DNA from: Flavobacterium sp. LC2016-13
GTDB taxonomy: Bacteria > Bacteroidota > Bacteroidia > Flavobacteriales > Flavobacteriaceae
Direction: 5' to 3'
Assembly (NCBI RefSeq): GCF_009707955.1
Contig: NZ_WMDQ01000005.1
Span: 62,001 to 126,000 of the forward strand
DNA length: 64,000 bases
Below, piece by piece: positions 51,921-59,248 of the stretch. Each line of letters opens with the position of its first letter. Positions within the stretch are counted from its first letter, which is position 1. The position numbers were made by a program, and so were the translations under genes. Below the pieces are notes generated by a model that saw only the letters and a program-made list of their open reading frames with translations, did not search any database and was not told the origin of the DNA.

Positions 51921-53018
51921 TTATTTCATTTCTTTGATCAAATAAATATAAACCGGAAAATGATCGCTAAAACCAACTTCGGTTTGACTGTGTCGCAATG
52001 GATATCCTTTATATTGACCAAAAGTCTGAACAAGATAAGGTTTATTAAAAATACTGGCTTTCCAAAATTTAAAGCTTGAGAAGTCAGGTTTTATAAAAGA
52101 TTCTGTTATTATAATCTGATCAAAAATATCCCAGGAATCACGAAAAGCAATTGTTCCCATTCCTTTATTTGCCATTTCTTCAAACGGATTAAAGACTCCA
52201 AACTCAGGAACTTCATTCTTTTTTGACTTTGCTCCTAATGCTGTTTTTACACTTTTATTAAACGGGCCATCGTTTAAATCGCCCATTGTCATAACTTTCG
52301 CGTTAGGATTTATTTGTTGCAGCGAATCTATAATTTTTCTGTTTAATCTGCCAGCGGCTTCTCGAAACGGACTACTCGCCTTCTCGCCTCCTGATCTTGA
52401 CGGCCAGTGATTGACAATAATATGAATTTCTTCACCTTCTAAATATCCTGAAACCAGAAGCTGATCACGTGTAAAAACACGGTTCTTATTTTCAATTTTC
52501 ACTTCAAGGTCATCATCTGTTTCTTCAGGCTTTTCTTCTTTAATTGTTGCATTATTTTTATAGATTAATAACGGAATATTAGAAAAAGAAGTTGGTCTGA
52601 AATATTTTTTCTGATACAATAAAGCAACATCAATACCACGTTTATCCGGTGAATCAAAATGAATAATTCCGTAATCATAAGGAAGAAGTTTGGTTTGTTT
52701 GATTAAATCTTCTAAAACGCCACGATTCTCAATTTCAGAACCTCCAATAATAACCGGAGCATTTGAGTTTTCGGGAGTTCCAGTTTCAGATAAAACTCTC
52801 GAAAGGTTTTGCAACTTCTGCTGATATTTTTCTTCTGTCCAATGTTGTGCACCGTTTGGCGTCCATTCATCGTCATTTGTGTTAAGATCATCTTTTGTAT
52901 CGAATAAATTTTCGAAATTATAAAAGGCAACTGTATGAATAATGTACTTTTTGGACTGTGCTTGTAATGAAAAAGAAAAAAAAGTAAATAGGTAAAACCA
53001 AAATATAACAAACCTCAT
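51921..53018 (-). CDS. Exported endonuclease/exonuclease/phosphatase-fold protein
   Basis: The 365-aa product has a signal peptide (MRFVIFWFYLFTFFSFSLQA) and the EEP (DNase I-like) catalytic pattern. AFYNFENLFDT near residue 31 is the first metal site. IIGGSEIENRGVLEDLI near 90 has the conserved glutamate, IIVNHWPSRSGG near 200 the histidine, MTMGDLNDGP near 245 the Asp-x-Asn, and SDHFPVYIY near 350 the Asp-His. In Bacteroidota this family includes secreted nucleases and phosphodiesterases; substrate unknown. Single gene on the minus strand, ending 104 nt before the start of the dioxygenase gene. Confidence 0.88.
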   Translation of the reverse strand: MRFVIFWFYLFTFFSFSLQAQSKKYIIHTVAFYNFENLFDTKDDLNTNDDEWTPNGAQHWTEEKYQQKLQNLSRVLSETGTPENSNAPVIIGGSEIENRGVLEDLIKQTKLLPYDYGIIHFDSPDKRGIDVALLYQKKYFRPTSFSNIPLLIYKNNATIKEEKPEETDDDLEVKIENKNRVFTRDQLLVSGYLEGEEIHIIVNHWPSRSGGEKASSPFREAAGRLNRKIIDSLQQINPNAKVMTMGDLNDGPFNKSVKTALGAKSKKNEVPEFGVFNPFEEMANKGMGTIAFRDSWDIFDQIIITESFIKPDFSSFKFWKASIFNKPYLVQTFGQYKGYPLRHSQTEVGFSDHFPVYIYLIKEMK

Positions 53019-53156
53019 AACTATTGATATTTAAAAAAAATCAATTTAGGGAATTTAATTTATTTGTAAGAATTTTATATTAAATTATTTTAAAATTATT
53101 TTTTGTTAATCTTAAAATGTCTTGTACCTTGCTTACTCAATTAACACTTCTAAAAA

Positions 53157-54248
53157 ATGAAAAAACTATTTTTTGCTCTTGTATTATCTATATTTTTTAA
53201 TAGCTCTCATGCGCAAAATAATAGTTCATTTGCTGATAGTATCAGAATTAAATATAACATTCCTGAGTTGGCTTATGCCGTAGTTTCTTCAGATTCAGTT
53301 TTAGAAATTAATGCATTGGGTTATCAACGCATTAATTCAAAATACAAGGCTAAAATCGATGATAGATTTCGTTTAGGTTCTATCACAAAAACTATTACAG
53401 CATATCTTGCTGCAGTTTTGGTTAAAGAAGGAAAAATAAAATGGGACACTAAATTTTTTGATTTGTATCCTGAATTAAAAGCTAAAAGCAAACCTGAAAC
53501 ATATGATTTTACGCTTCAGGATTTTATAACTTTTCGAGCCAGCATAAATACATGGTCTTACGGAAATGAAACTCCAACTCAAAAAGAAATTAAAGGAAAT
53601 AATCAGCAACAACGTTATGAGTTTATTGCCTGGTTTTTGCAACAAAACGCAACTATTCCAGAGAAGAAAAAGGAATTATATGGATCTAATCCGAGTTATG
53701 TTGCCGCGGGACTTATGCTCGAAAAAGCAACCGGTAAAACGTATGAGACCCTGGTTAACGAATTAGGGAAAAGTCTAAATATTGATTTTGATTTTGGTCA
53801 GCCGAATTTAAAAAATGAAAATGAACCTTGGGGACATGACGAGGATTTAAAACCCGAAGCTCCGGCCTTAAATTATAAACTCAATTGGCTTTCATCTGCA
53901 GGAAATATAAATGTTAGTTTGCCTGATTATTGTAAATTTACACAAATGCAGCTTCAGGGTTTGCTGGGAAAATCAAAACTATTTACCGCAGAAGAATTTA
54001 ATTATATGCATTTTGGCTTGCCTGATTTTTCTTTTGGCTGGAATTCTGATGTCAAAAATAGCAGTGATTTGAAATATTCATTTCATAATGGAAATCCGGG
54101 AACATTTTTAACCAAAGTGTATCTTTGCCCTGCCATAAACAAAGCTTTTATTCTTTTTGCCAACGTGCAAGCTGAAGGAGCAGACAAAGGGATGATTTTA
54201 ATTTTAGAAGAATTAGAAAAGAAGTATGGAGCTCCGTTATTTAATTAA
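53157..54248 (+). CDS. Exported serine hydrolase of the class C beta-lactamase / DD-peptidase family
   Basis: The 363-aa product has a signal peptide (MKKLFFALVLSIFFNSSHAQ). The catalytic SxxK motif is GSITKTI with S75 and K78. The family Tyr-x-Asn region reads LYGSNPSYVAAGLML near residue 174, where Gly occupies the position usually held by tyrosine directly before Ser-Asn, with a tyrosine one residue earlier. The third motif is FHNGNPGTFL near 308. It may act on cell-wall peptides, esters or beta-lactams. It precedes an LD-carboxypeptidase gene by 42 nt on the same strand, which suggests peptidoglycan processing. Confidence 0.86.
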   Translation: MKKLFFALVLSIFFNSSHAQNNSSFADSIRIKYNIPELAYAVVSSDSVLEINALGYQRINSKYKAKIDDRFRLGSITKTITAYLAAVLVKEGKIKWDTKFFDLYPELKAKSKPETYDFTLQDFITFRASINTWSYGNETPTQKEIKGNNQQQRYEFIAWFLQQNATIPEKKKELYGSNPSYVAAGLMLEKATGKTYETLVNELGKSLNIDFDFGQPNLKNENEPWGHDEDLKPEAPALNYKLNWLSSAGNINVSLPDYCKFTQMQLQGLLGKSKLFTAEEFNYMHFGLPDFSFGWNSDVKNSSDLKYSFHNGNPGTFLTKVYLCPAINKAFILFANVQAEGADKGMILILEELEKKYGAPLFN

Positions 54249-54290
54249 AACCGAGTAAAAAATAATTTATAACTTTAAGCAAAAAGAAAC

Positions 54291-55295
54291 ATGAACATGA
54301 AAAGCTTCCAATATCTCAAGAAACACTTTGCTTTTGGTAAATTCGTATTTCTTATTTTTGCTTTACAATCATTCACCTGTCAATCTCAACAAAACATGAT
54401 AACACCACCTTATTTACAAAAAGGAGATACGGTCGCTATTTTAGCAACTGCCAGAAAAAACATCGACGATAACCTAAAACCTACTATAGATTTATTGCAT
54501 AGTTGGGGTCTGGAAGCTGTTGTTGGAACAACAATTGGACTTGATGTTAACCAATTAGCAGGAACTGACGAGCAACGCGCTGCTGATTTTCAGCATCAAT
54601 TAGATAATCCGAATATTAAAGCTATTTGGTGCGTTCGTGGTGGCTACGGAACAGTGAGAATGATTGATCTTTTGGATTTTACTAAATTTAAACAACATCC
54701 AAAATGGATTATTGGTTTTAGTGATGTTACGGTTTTACACAATCATTTAAATACGATGGGTTATAAATCGATTCACGGAGTTATGCCCGTAACGATTCCA
54801 CGAGCTACTCCGGCAGCAATTAGTTCTATGAAATCAAGTTTGTTTGGCGAACCGTTATCTTATTCTGTTGCTCCGGATAAAATGAATCGTTTTGGAAAAG
54901 CAACCGGCGAATTGGTTGGTGGAAATTTATCTATTTTATACAGTTTATTAGGATCACAATCTGCAATAGATTGCAAGGATAAAATTTTATTTATTGAAGA
55001 TTTAGATGAATACTTATATCATATCGATCGTATGATGATGAATTTACGTCGTAACGGTTGCATTGAAAACCTAAAAGGAATCGTTGTTGGAGCTATGACC
55101 AAAATGAAAGACAACGAAGTGCCGTGGGGCAAAAATGCTGTCGAAATTGTAGATGATGTTACCAAAAAATATAATATTCCTGTAATCTTCAATTTCCCGG
55201 CAGGACATATTCAGGATAATCGTGCCTTAATCATGGGAAGCACAATTTCTATAGATGTAAATGCATCCGGAAGTACGGTTACTTTTCAAAAATAA
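54291..55295 (+). CDS. LD-carboxypeptidase (peptidase S66, LdcA-like)
   Basis: It removes the terminal D-alanine from murein tetrapeptides during recycling. The 334-aa protein has GTDEQRAADFQHQLDNPNIK followed by AIWCVRGGYGTVR (near 111-123) and IGFSDVTVLHNHL with the nucleophile S144; the other members of the triad are expected in IEDLDEYLYHIDRMM (near 233) and GHIQDNRA (near 306). The N-terminus is an export signal (FVFLIFALQSFTCQSQQ), unlike the cytoplasmic E. coli enzyme. A second start, MKSF at 54297, is possible. It probably works with the serine hydrolase upstream. Confidence 0.92.
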   Translation: MNMKSFQYLKKHFAFGKFVFLIFALQSFTCQSQQNMITPPYLQKGDTVAILATARKNIDDNLKPTIDLLHSWGLEAVVGTTIGLDVNQLAGTDEQRAADFQHQLDNPNIKAIWCVRGGYGTVRMIDLLDFTKFKQHPKWIIGFSDVTVLHNHLNTMGYKSIHGVMPVTIPRATPAAISSMKSSLFGEPLSYSVAPDKMNRFGKATGELVGGNLSILYSLLGSQSAIDCKDKILFIEDLDEYLYHIDRMMMNLRRNGCIENLKGIVVGAMTKMKDNEVPWGKNAVEIVDDVTKKYNIPVIFNFPAGHIQDNRALIMGSTISIDVNASGSTVTFQK

Positions 55296-55353
55296 TATAG
55301 TACTGATAGCGATTTCCTAAGTTAAGGAAGCGTTAAATACCACATTAAAATCT

Positions 55354-55413
55354 CGCAAAGACACAAAGTCGCAAAGCTTTATTGAAATAGCTTTGCGACT
55401 TTGTGTCTTTGCG
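55354..55413. repeat. 25-bp perfect inverted repeat (CGCAAAGACACAAAG type)
   Basis: CGCAAAGACACAAAGTCGC at 55354-55372 begins a 25-bp arm whose exact reverse complement is at 55389-55413, with a 10-nt loop. It is probably a terminator and mobile palindrome after the LD-carboxypeptidase gene. Confidence 0.85.
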
Positions 55414-55439
55414 CGCTAAACAAACTCATAACTAAAAAA

Positions 55440-55811
55440 ATGGCAGAACACAACGAACTCGGAAAAAAAGGAGAAGAACTTGCTGTGGAATATCTTGAGA
55501 AAGAAGGATATAAAATTCTGGATCGAAACTGGACATTTCATAAGGCAGAAATAGATATTATCGCACAAAAAGATCATTTTTTGGCAGTAATAGAAGTCAA
55601 AACAAGATCAAGCACAGATTTTGGTTTACCACAAGATTTTGTTAAATCAAAAAAAATTCAGTTACTCGTAAAAGCAGTAAATGCCTACATAAACTATAGG
55701 GAAAAAGATTTTACTGATGACTTAGAAATTCGTTTTGATATTATTGCCGTACAAAAAACAGGTGAAACATTTGCAATTGAACATCTTACAGATGCTTTTT
55801 ATCATTTTTAA
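55440..55811 (+). CDS. YraN / UPF0102 family putative endonuclease
   Basis: The 123-aa product has the PD-(D/E)xK-type nuclease core of the YraN family: LGKKGEELAVEYLEKEGY, then KAEIDIIAQ (D39), AVIEVKTRSS (E52, K54) and the family pattern FVKSKKIQLLVKAVNAYI. Members act on DNA in processing or natural transformation; the exact role is not known. The start is at MAEHNE. A longer frame from 55401 would begin inside the palindromic hairpin at 55354-55413. Confidence 0.9.
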   Translation: MAEHNELGKKGEELAVEYLEKEGYKILDRNWTFHKAEIDIIAQKDHFLAVIEVKTRSSTDFGLPQDFVKSKKIQLLVKAVNAYINYREKDFTDDLEIRFDIIAVQKTGETFAIEHLTDAFYHF

Positions 55812-55930
55812 CATAATTTTTTATTGTTATAATTGTAACAAATTGTTTTTTTATTTATATTTGCAGAGATTTATAACACAAATCTATAACTACACCAACC
55901 CAATTACGTTACAAAAAAAAAGAAAAAATT

Positions 55931-56587
55931 ATGAAAACTGTTTCTTCAATTGTAGAAAATTACATCAAAACAAAGCCATTTTTACTGAATGCGTTATCGC
56001 TTGGAATCATCAACTTAACTTCTCTGTCACGGAACATTATGACCGAACTCGAAAGTGAATTTGGCAAAGAAGTGAAACAAGGCGCTGTTGTAATGTCGCT
56101 TAAACGACTAACTGAAGAATTAGATTTTAAATTAAACCATAAAATCAATAAAGTAATTAAGAATATTGGCGAGATTACTGTTCGTTCAGAATTGACGGAT
56201 TATACCTTCGCTGCTTCAGAAACTGTTTTAAACAAACAAGCAGATTTAATTTCTGATATTAATGTTTTATCTGATATTTTTTATACCTCATCCCGTGGTG
56301 TAAACGAAACTAATATTGTGGTAAGCAGCAGTGTAAATCATTTAGTTGAAAAACACTTTATGCGCGAAAAACTAATTCAGAAACTGGATAATCTGGCTTC
56401 TATTACTGTAAAATTACCAAAAGAAAACATTGTGGTTCCTGGTATTTATTATTTCATTTTCCAACGTTTGGCCTGGGAAGGAATTATTATAAATGAAGTA
56501 ATTTCGACATCAAATGAATTTACAATTTTAGTGGGAGAAGATCAGGTCGACGTAGCATTTAAAGTCATTAAAGATTTAAAAAATTAA
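55931..56587 (+). CDS. ACT-like domain protein of unknown function (218 aa)
   Basis: Two parts can be seen. The N-terminal half (about 1-70) is helical and resembles a winged-helix region (YIKTKPFLLNALSLGIINLT, then GAVVMSLKRLTEEL). The C-terminal half has two ACT-like modules: SELTDYTFAASETVL with SRGVNETNIVVSS, and VVPGIYYFIFQRLAWEGIII then EFTILVGEDQVDVAFKVI. The last resembles the regulatory ACT domain of aspartate kinase, and such genes are sometimes given that name, but there is no kinase domain. A metabolite-responsive regulator or an independent ACT sensor is plausible. Single gene, 119 nt after yraN. Confidence 0.78.
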   Translation: MKTVSSIVENYIKTKPFLLNALSLGIINLTSLSRNIMTELESEFGKEVKQGAVVMSLKRLTEELDFKLNHKINKVIKNIGEITVRSELTDYTFAASETVLNKQADLISDINVLSDIFYTSSRGVNETNIVVSSSVNHLVEKHFMREKLIQKLDNLASITVKLPKENIVVPGIYYFIFQRLAWEGIIINEVISTSNEFTILVGEDQVDVAFKVIKDLKN

Positions 56588-56846
56588 TCAAAATAGAAAT
56601 ATAATATTACAATTTCCTTACTTAAGAATCCTTTTGTCTTTTAGATAAAAGGATTTTTTCTTTTAAATTTAATACCATTTAAAAATTCAGAATAAGAATA
56701 TTCCCCTATAAATTTCGGTGTATACCGTTATTTAACAAATTTGATTAAAATATTTACATACTTGGTAAATCAATTTCTACGCACCTTTACTAGGGATTCG
56801 TTAAAATTTTATTAAAAAAATTTCAATTAAGTTTTTTTAGATACTA
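56588..56846. other. Gene-free gap upstream of the sigma factor gene
   Basis: A terminator is at 56627-56656 (AATCCTTTT pairs with AAAAGGATT, then Ts), serving the ACT-like gene. The rest is AT-rich and I see no gene. The sigma promoter is at 56847. Confidence 0.7.
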
Positions 56847-56876
56847 TTTGTTGCGAATTATATTTTTATATATTTG
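56847..56876 (+). promoter_or_regulatory. Promoter of the ECF sigma factor gene (TTTG-N18-TATATTTG)
   Basis: TTTG at 56847-56850 and TATATTTG at 56869-56876 with an 18-nt spacer match the Bacteroidota consensus. TTTGCT at 56873-56878 pairs with AGCAAA at 56887-56892, so a small hairpin overlaps the predicted transcript start. Confidence 0.7.
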
Positions 56877-56955
56877 CTAACCTGTCAGCAAATAAGACTA
56901 CTCATTTTGATAGTATCCTAATATAATTAGAATTAAATAAAGACTAATTAAATTA

Positions 56956-57519
56956 ATGTTAGAAGCAAACAACTATAGCGAAAAATTATTGGTGAGTGAA
57001 CTCAAAAATGGCAACGAAAAAGCATTTCGTAAACTTTTTGATTCGTACTATCAGGATATCTATGGTTATAGCATCAGTATTTTAAAGTCTAAAGAAGCTG
57101 CCGAAGAAAATGTTCAGGATGTATTTATGAAAGTTTGGCAAAATCGTGAAAACTTAAATCTCGAACAATCTTTTAAAGCATATATTTTCACAATCGCCCG
57201 AAATCGGGCTTTTAATTTCTTAAACAAAGCAGCAAATGAAGTGTTGCTTAAAGAAGAGATTTTTTATGAAAGCCAAAAATCACACGAACACGGCGATTAT
57301 GCTATTCGCGAAGCCGATTGCAAAAAGCTTCGAAAAGAGGCCATGAAACAATTACCGCCAAAACGAAAGCAAATTTTTAAAATGTCCCGAAAGAAAGGCA
57401 TGAGTTACGAAGAAATTAGTCAGGAACTCGGCATCTCTATAAATACAGTCAGGAACCAAATGAGCAAAGCATTAGAATCAATGCGAGTCTTTTTTCAAGT
57501 TCATGATGAAATTATCTAA
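56956..57519 (+). CDS. ECF sigma factor (FecI-like, Bacteroidota expansion type)
   Basis: This 187-aa alternative sigma factor directs RNA polymerase to uptake genes. Sigma region 2 is FRKLFDSYYQDIYGYSIS and AAEENVQDVFMKVWQNRENL (residues 26-70); region 4 is LPPKRKQIFKMSRKKGMSYE with HTH EISQELGISINTVRNQMSKA (about 132-175). There is no N-terminal extension. It is followed 419 nt later by a FecR anti-sigma gene and then a SusC with an STN domain, the set used in transenvelope signalling. A repeat cluster separates sigma from anti-sigma, so they may be transcribed separately. Confidence 0.93.
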   Translation: MLEANNYSEKLLVSELKNGNEKAFRKLFDSYYQDIYGYSISILKSKEAAEENVQDVFMKVWQNRENLNLEQSFKAYIFTIARNRAFNFLNKAANEVLLKEEIFYESQKSHEHGDYAIREADCKKLRKEAMKQLPPKRKQIFKMSRKKGMSYEEISQELGISINTVRNQMSKALESMRVFFQVHDEII

Positions 57520-57541
57520 ACCAAAATACCCTTTAACCATC

Positions 57542-57571
57542 AAAATCACTCTTTTCGAGTGATTTTTTTTG
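57542..57571 (+). terminator. Terminator after the sigma factor gene
   Basis: AAAATCACTC pairs with GAGTGATTTT, followed by a run of Ts. Confidence 0.82.
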
Positions 57572-57593
57572 TTTTAACCGCAAAGTTTTTGTC

Positions 57594-57745
57594 AGTTCGA
57601 GCGGAGTCGAGAACGACGTTTGTATTTTGCTCAATTTGGTTATTTCGACATTTGTGTCATTTCGACCGGAGGGAGAAATCACATTCAGAGAGCAACGAAC
57701 CGTAAATCCGTTATGTGATTTCTCCCTCCGGTCGAAATGACACAA
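57594..57745. repeat. REP-like palindromic repeat with a 33-bp perfect inverted repeat
   Basis: A short module (GTTCGAGCGGAGTCGAGAAC, 57595-57614) precedes a 33-bp inverted repeat: TTGTGTCATTTCGACCGGAG opens the arm 57652-57684, and its exact reverse complement fills 57713-57745, with a 28-nt loop. The arm carries the GACCGGAGGGAGAAATCAC core common to intergenic palindromes of this phylum. The rest of the gap 57746-57938 holds only the palindrome at 57875. Confidence 0.85.
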
Positions 57746-57874
57746 AAACTGCTCTTCTTTCTAAAAAAACTAAATTATTTTCAAAAAATATTTTAATCCA
57801 AAACCTCAACAAAATCAACACCTAACAAGATATTCCTTAATACTCAAATGTTAAAATTAAAAAATTTACAACGT

Positions 57875-57889
57875 TTGAGTAGTACTCAA
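57875..57889. promoter_or_regulatory. Inverted repeat TTGAGTA-G-TACTCAA upstream of the FecR-like gene
   Basis: A perfect 7-bp inverted repeat with one central base, 50 nt before the FecR ATG. A further TACTCAAA lies at 57841-57848. No TAnnTTTG element is obvious here, so this may be part of a sigma-factor-specific promoter or an operator. Confidence 0.5.
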
Positions 57890-57938
57890 CTTCATTTCAA
57901 CTGTATTATATCAGAACCCGAACTAAAATCAATTCGTA

Positions 57939-59117
57939 ATGAATTCAAATTCTGAAATAAAAGACCTTTTACAAAAGTTTGTTTTAAACCAATGTACACC
58001 GGAAGAAATAAACGAAGTAATTGCCTATTACAAAAAAAATAAACTTACGGAAGATTTTCCTTCGGTAGAAGATGTTCAAAATCTTTTGGTCGAAATGCCG
58101 AAAATGAATCAACAAACGGCTAATGATATTTTTCTGAATATTTTATCTGCATCTAAAGAAAATGAAACTGTAATTGAAATTGCTCCTAAAAAATCAAATT
58201 TCAGAAAATACATTTCGATTGCTGCTTCAGTTGTTATTTTATTGGGAATTGGACTTTTCTACAAACAAAATAGCCTTAATAAAACAGCTGAACAAAAATT
58301 CGATTTTAAAAGCACAGACATTGTTCTGCAATTAGAAGACGGAAAGGTTCAGGTTATTTCTGAAGATAACTCTGTACAAGTATTAGACTCAAAAGGAAAT
58401 GTAATTGGAAATCAGAAAGGTAATAAACTGGTTTACGAAAATAGCGGCGATTTAGAAAAAGTATCTTATAACACGATTAAAATTCCGTACGGTAAAAAAT
58501 TTCAATTGCAATTGTCAGACGGAACTCTTGTTCACTTAAATGCAGGAACAACTTTAAAATATCCTGTGAAATTTATTGCAGGCGAAAACAGACAGGTTTA
58601 TCTTGATGGAGAAGCATTTTTTGATGTTGCCAAAGATAAAAAACATCCTTTTATCGTGAATGCTGACAAACTGAATGTACGCGTTTTAGGAACGCATTTC
58701 AACGTTTCTAATTATCCTGAAGATGATGCTACAGATGTCGTTTTAGTAGAAGGATCTGTGGGAATGTACAACACAAACGAAGATTTTAATGCGGATAAAA
58801 ACACGATTCTAAAACCGGGTTACAAAGGAAGCTTCAACAAGCAAAATGCTGCTATTTCTACCAAAGCGGTCATTACAGATATTTATACTTCATGGATTAA
58901 TGGCGGACTTACTTTTAGAAACATGACTTTTAAAAATATCATTACAAAACTGGAAAGACGTTACAATGTGACGATTATAAACAAAAACGAAAAATTGGCA
59001 AACGAAAAATTCAATGCAAGTTTTGGTGATGAATCGATAGAAAAAGTAATGAGTTATTTTAATGACATTCATGGCATTAATTACACGATAAAAAACAATC
59101 AGATACTAATTAAATAA
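57939..59117 (+). CDS. FecR-family anti-sigma factor
   Basis: The 392-aa product should hold the ECF sigma at the inner membrane until the receptor signals. The N-terminal cytoplasmic segment (1-85) has no strong motif. One membrane helix follows (YISIAASVVILLGIGLFYK, about 87-105). A periplasmic FecR domain contains LQLSDGTLVHLNAGTTLKYP and GENRQVYLDGEAFFDVAKDK (about 185-235). The C-terminal DUF4974-like module is near 315-392 (NGGLTFRNMTFKNIITKLER), with the STN-like strand pattern that contacts the receptor's STN domain. Its stop lies 131 nt before the SusC gene. Confidence 0.94.
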   Translation: MNSNSEIKDLLQKFVLNQCTPEEINEVIAYYKKNKLTEDFPSVEDVQNLLVEMPKMNQQTANDIFLNILSASKENETVIEIAPKKSNFRKYISIAASVVILLGIGLFYKQNSLNKTAEQKFDFKSTDIVLQLEDGKVQVISEDNSVQVLDSKGNVIGNQKGNKLVYENSGDLEKVSYNTIKIPYGKKFQLQLSDGTLVHLNAGTTLKYPVKFIAGENRQVYLDGEAFFDVAKDKKHPFIVNADKLNVRVLGTHFNVSNYPEDDATDVVLVEGSVGMYNTNEDFNADKNTILKPGYKGSFNKQNAAISTKAVITDIYTSWINGGLTFRNMTFKNIITKLERRYNVTIINKNEKLANEKFNASFGDESIEKVMSYFNDIHGINYTIKNNQILIK

Positions 59118-59167
59118 CCACTTAACCAATGAAAAAATATGAGAAAATAAGATTACAGGAATAAAAA

Positions 59168-59200
59168 AAATCGGAAAGAGCTGCGAACAATTTCCGATTT
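59168..59200 (+). promoter_or_regulatory. Hairpin between the FecR-like and SusC-like genes
   Basis: AAATCGGAAA pairs perfectly with TTTCCGATTT around a 13-nt loop. There is no strong T-tract, so it may be an attenuator or mRNA-processing stem rather than a complete terminator. Confidence 0.6.
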
Positions 59201-59248
59201 ACTAAGTGATTGAATATAACGAATTAACTACAATCAATTAACAAAATT

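Noticed and set aside
55401..55439. Longer start for the YraN protein
   Set aside because: It begins within the 25-bp palindromic hairpin; MAEHNE at 55440 is the conserved start.
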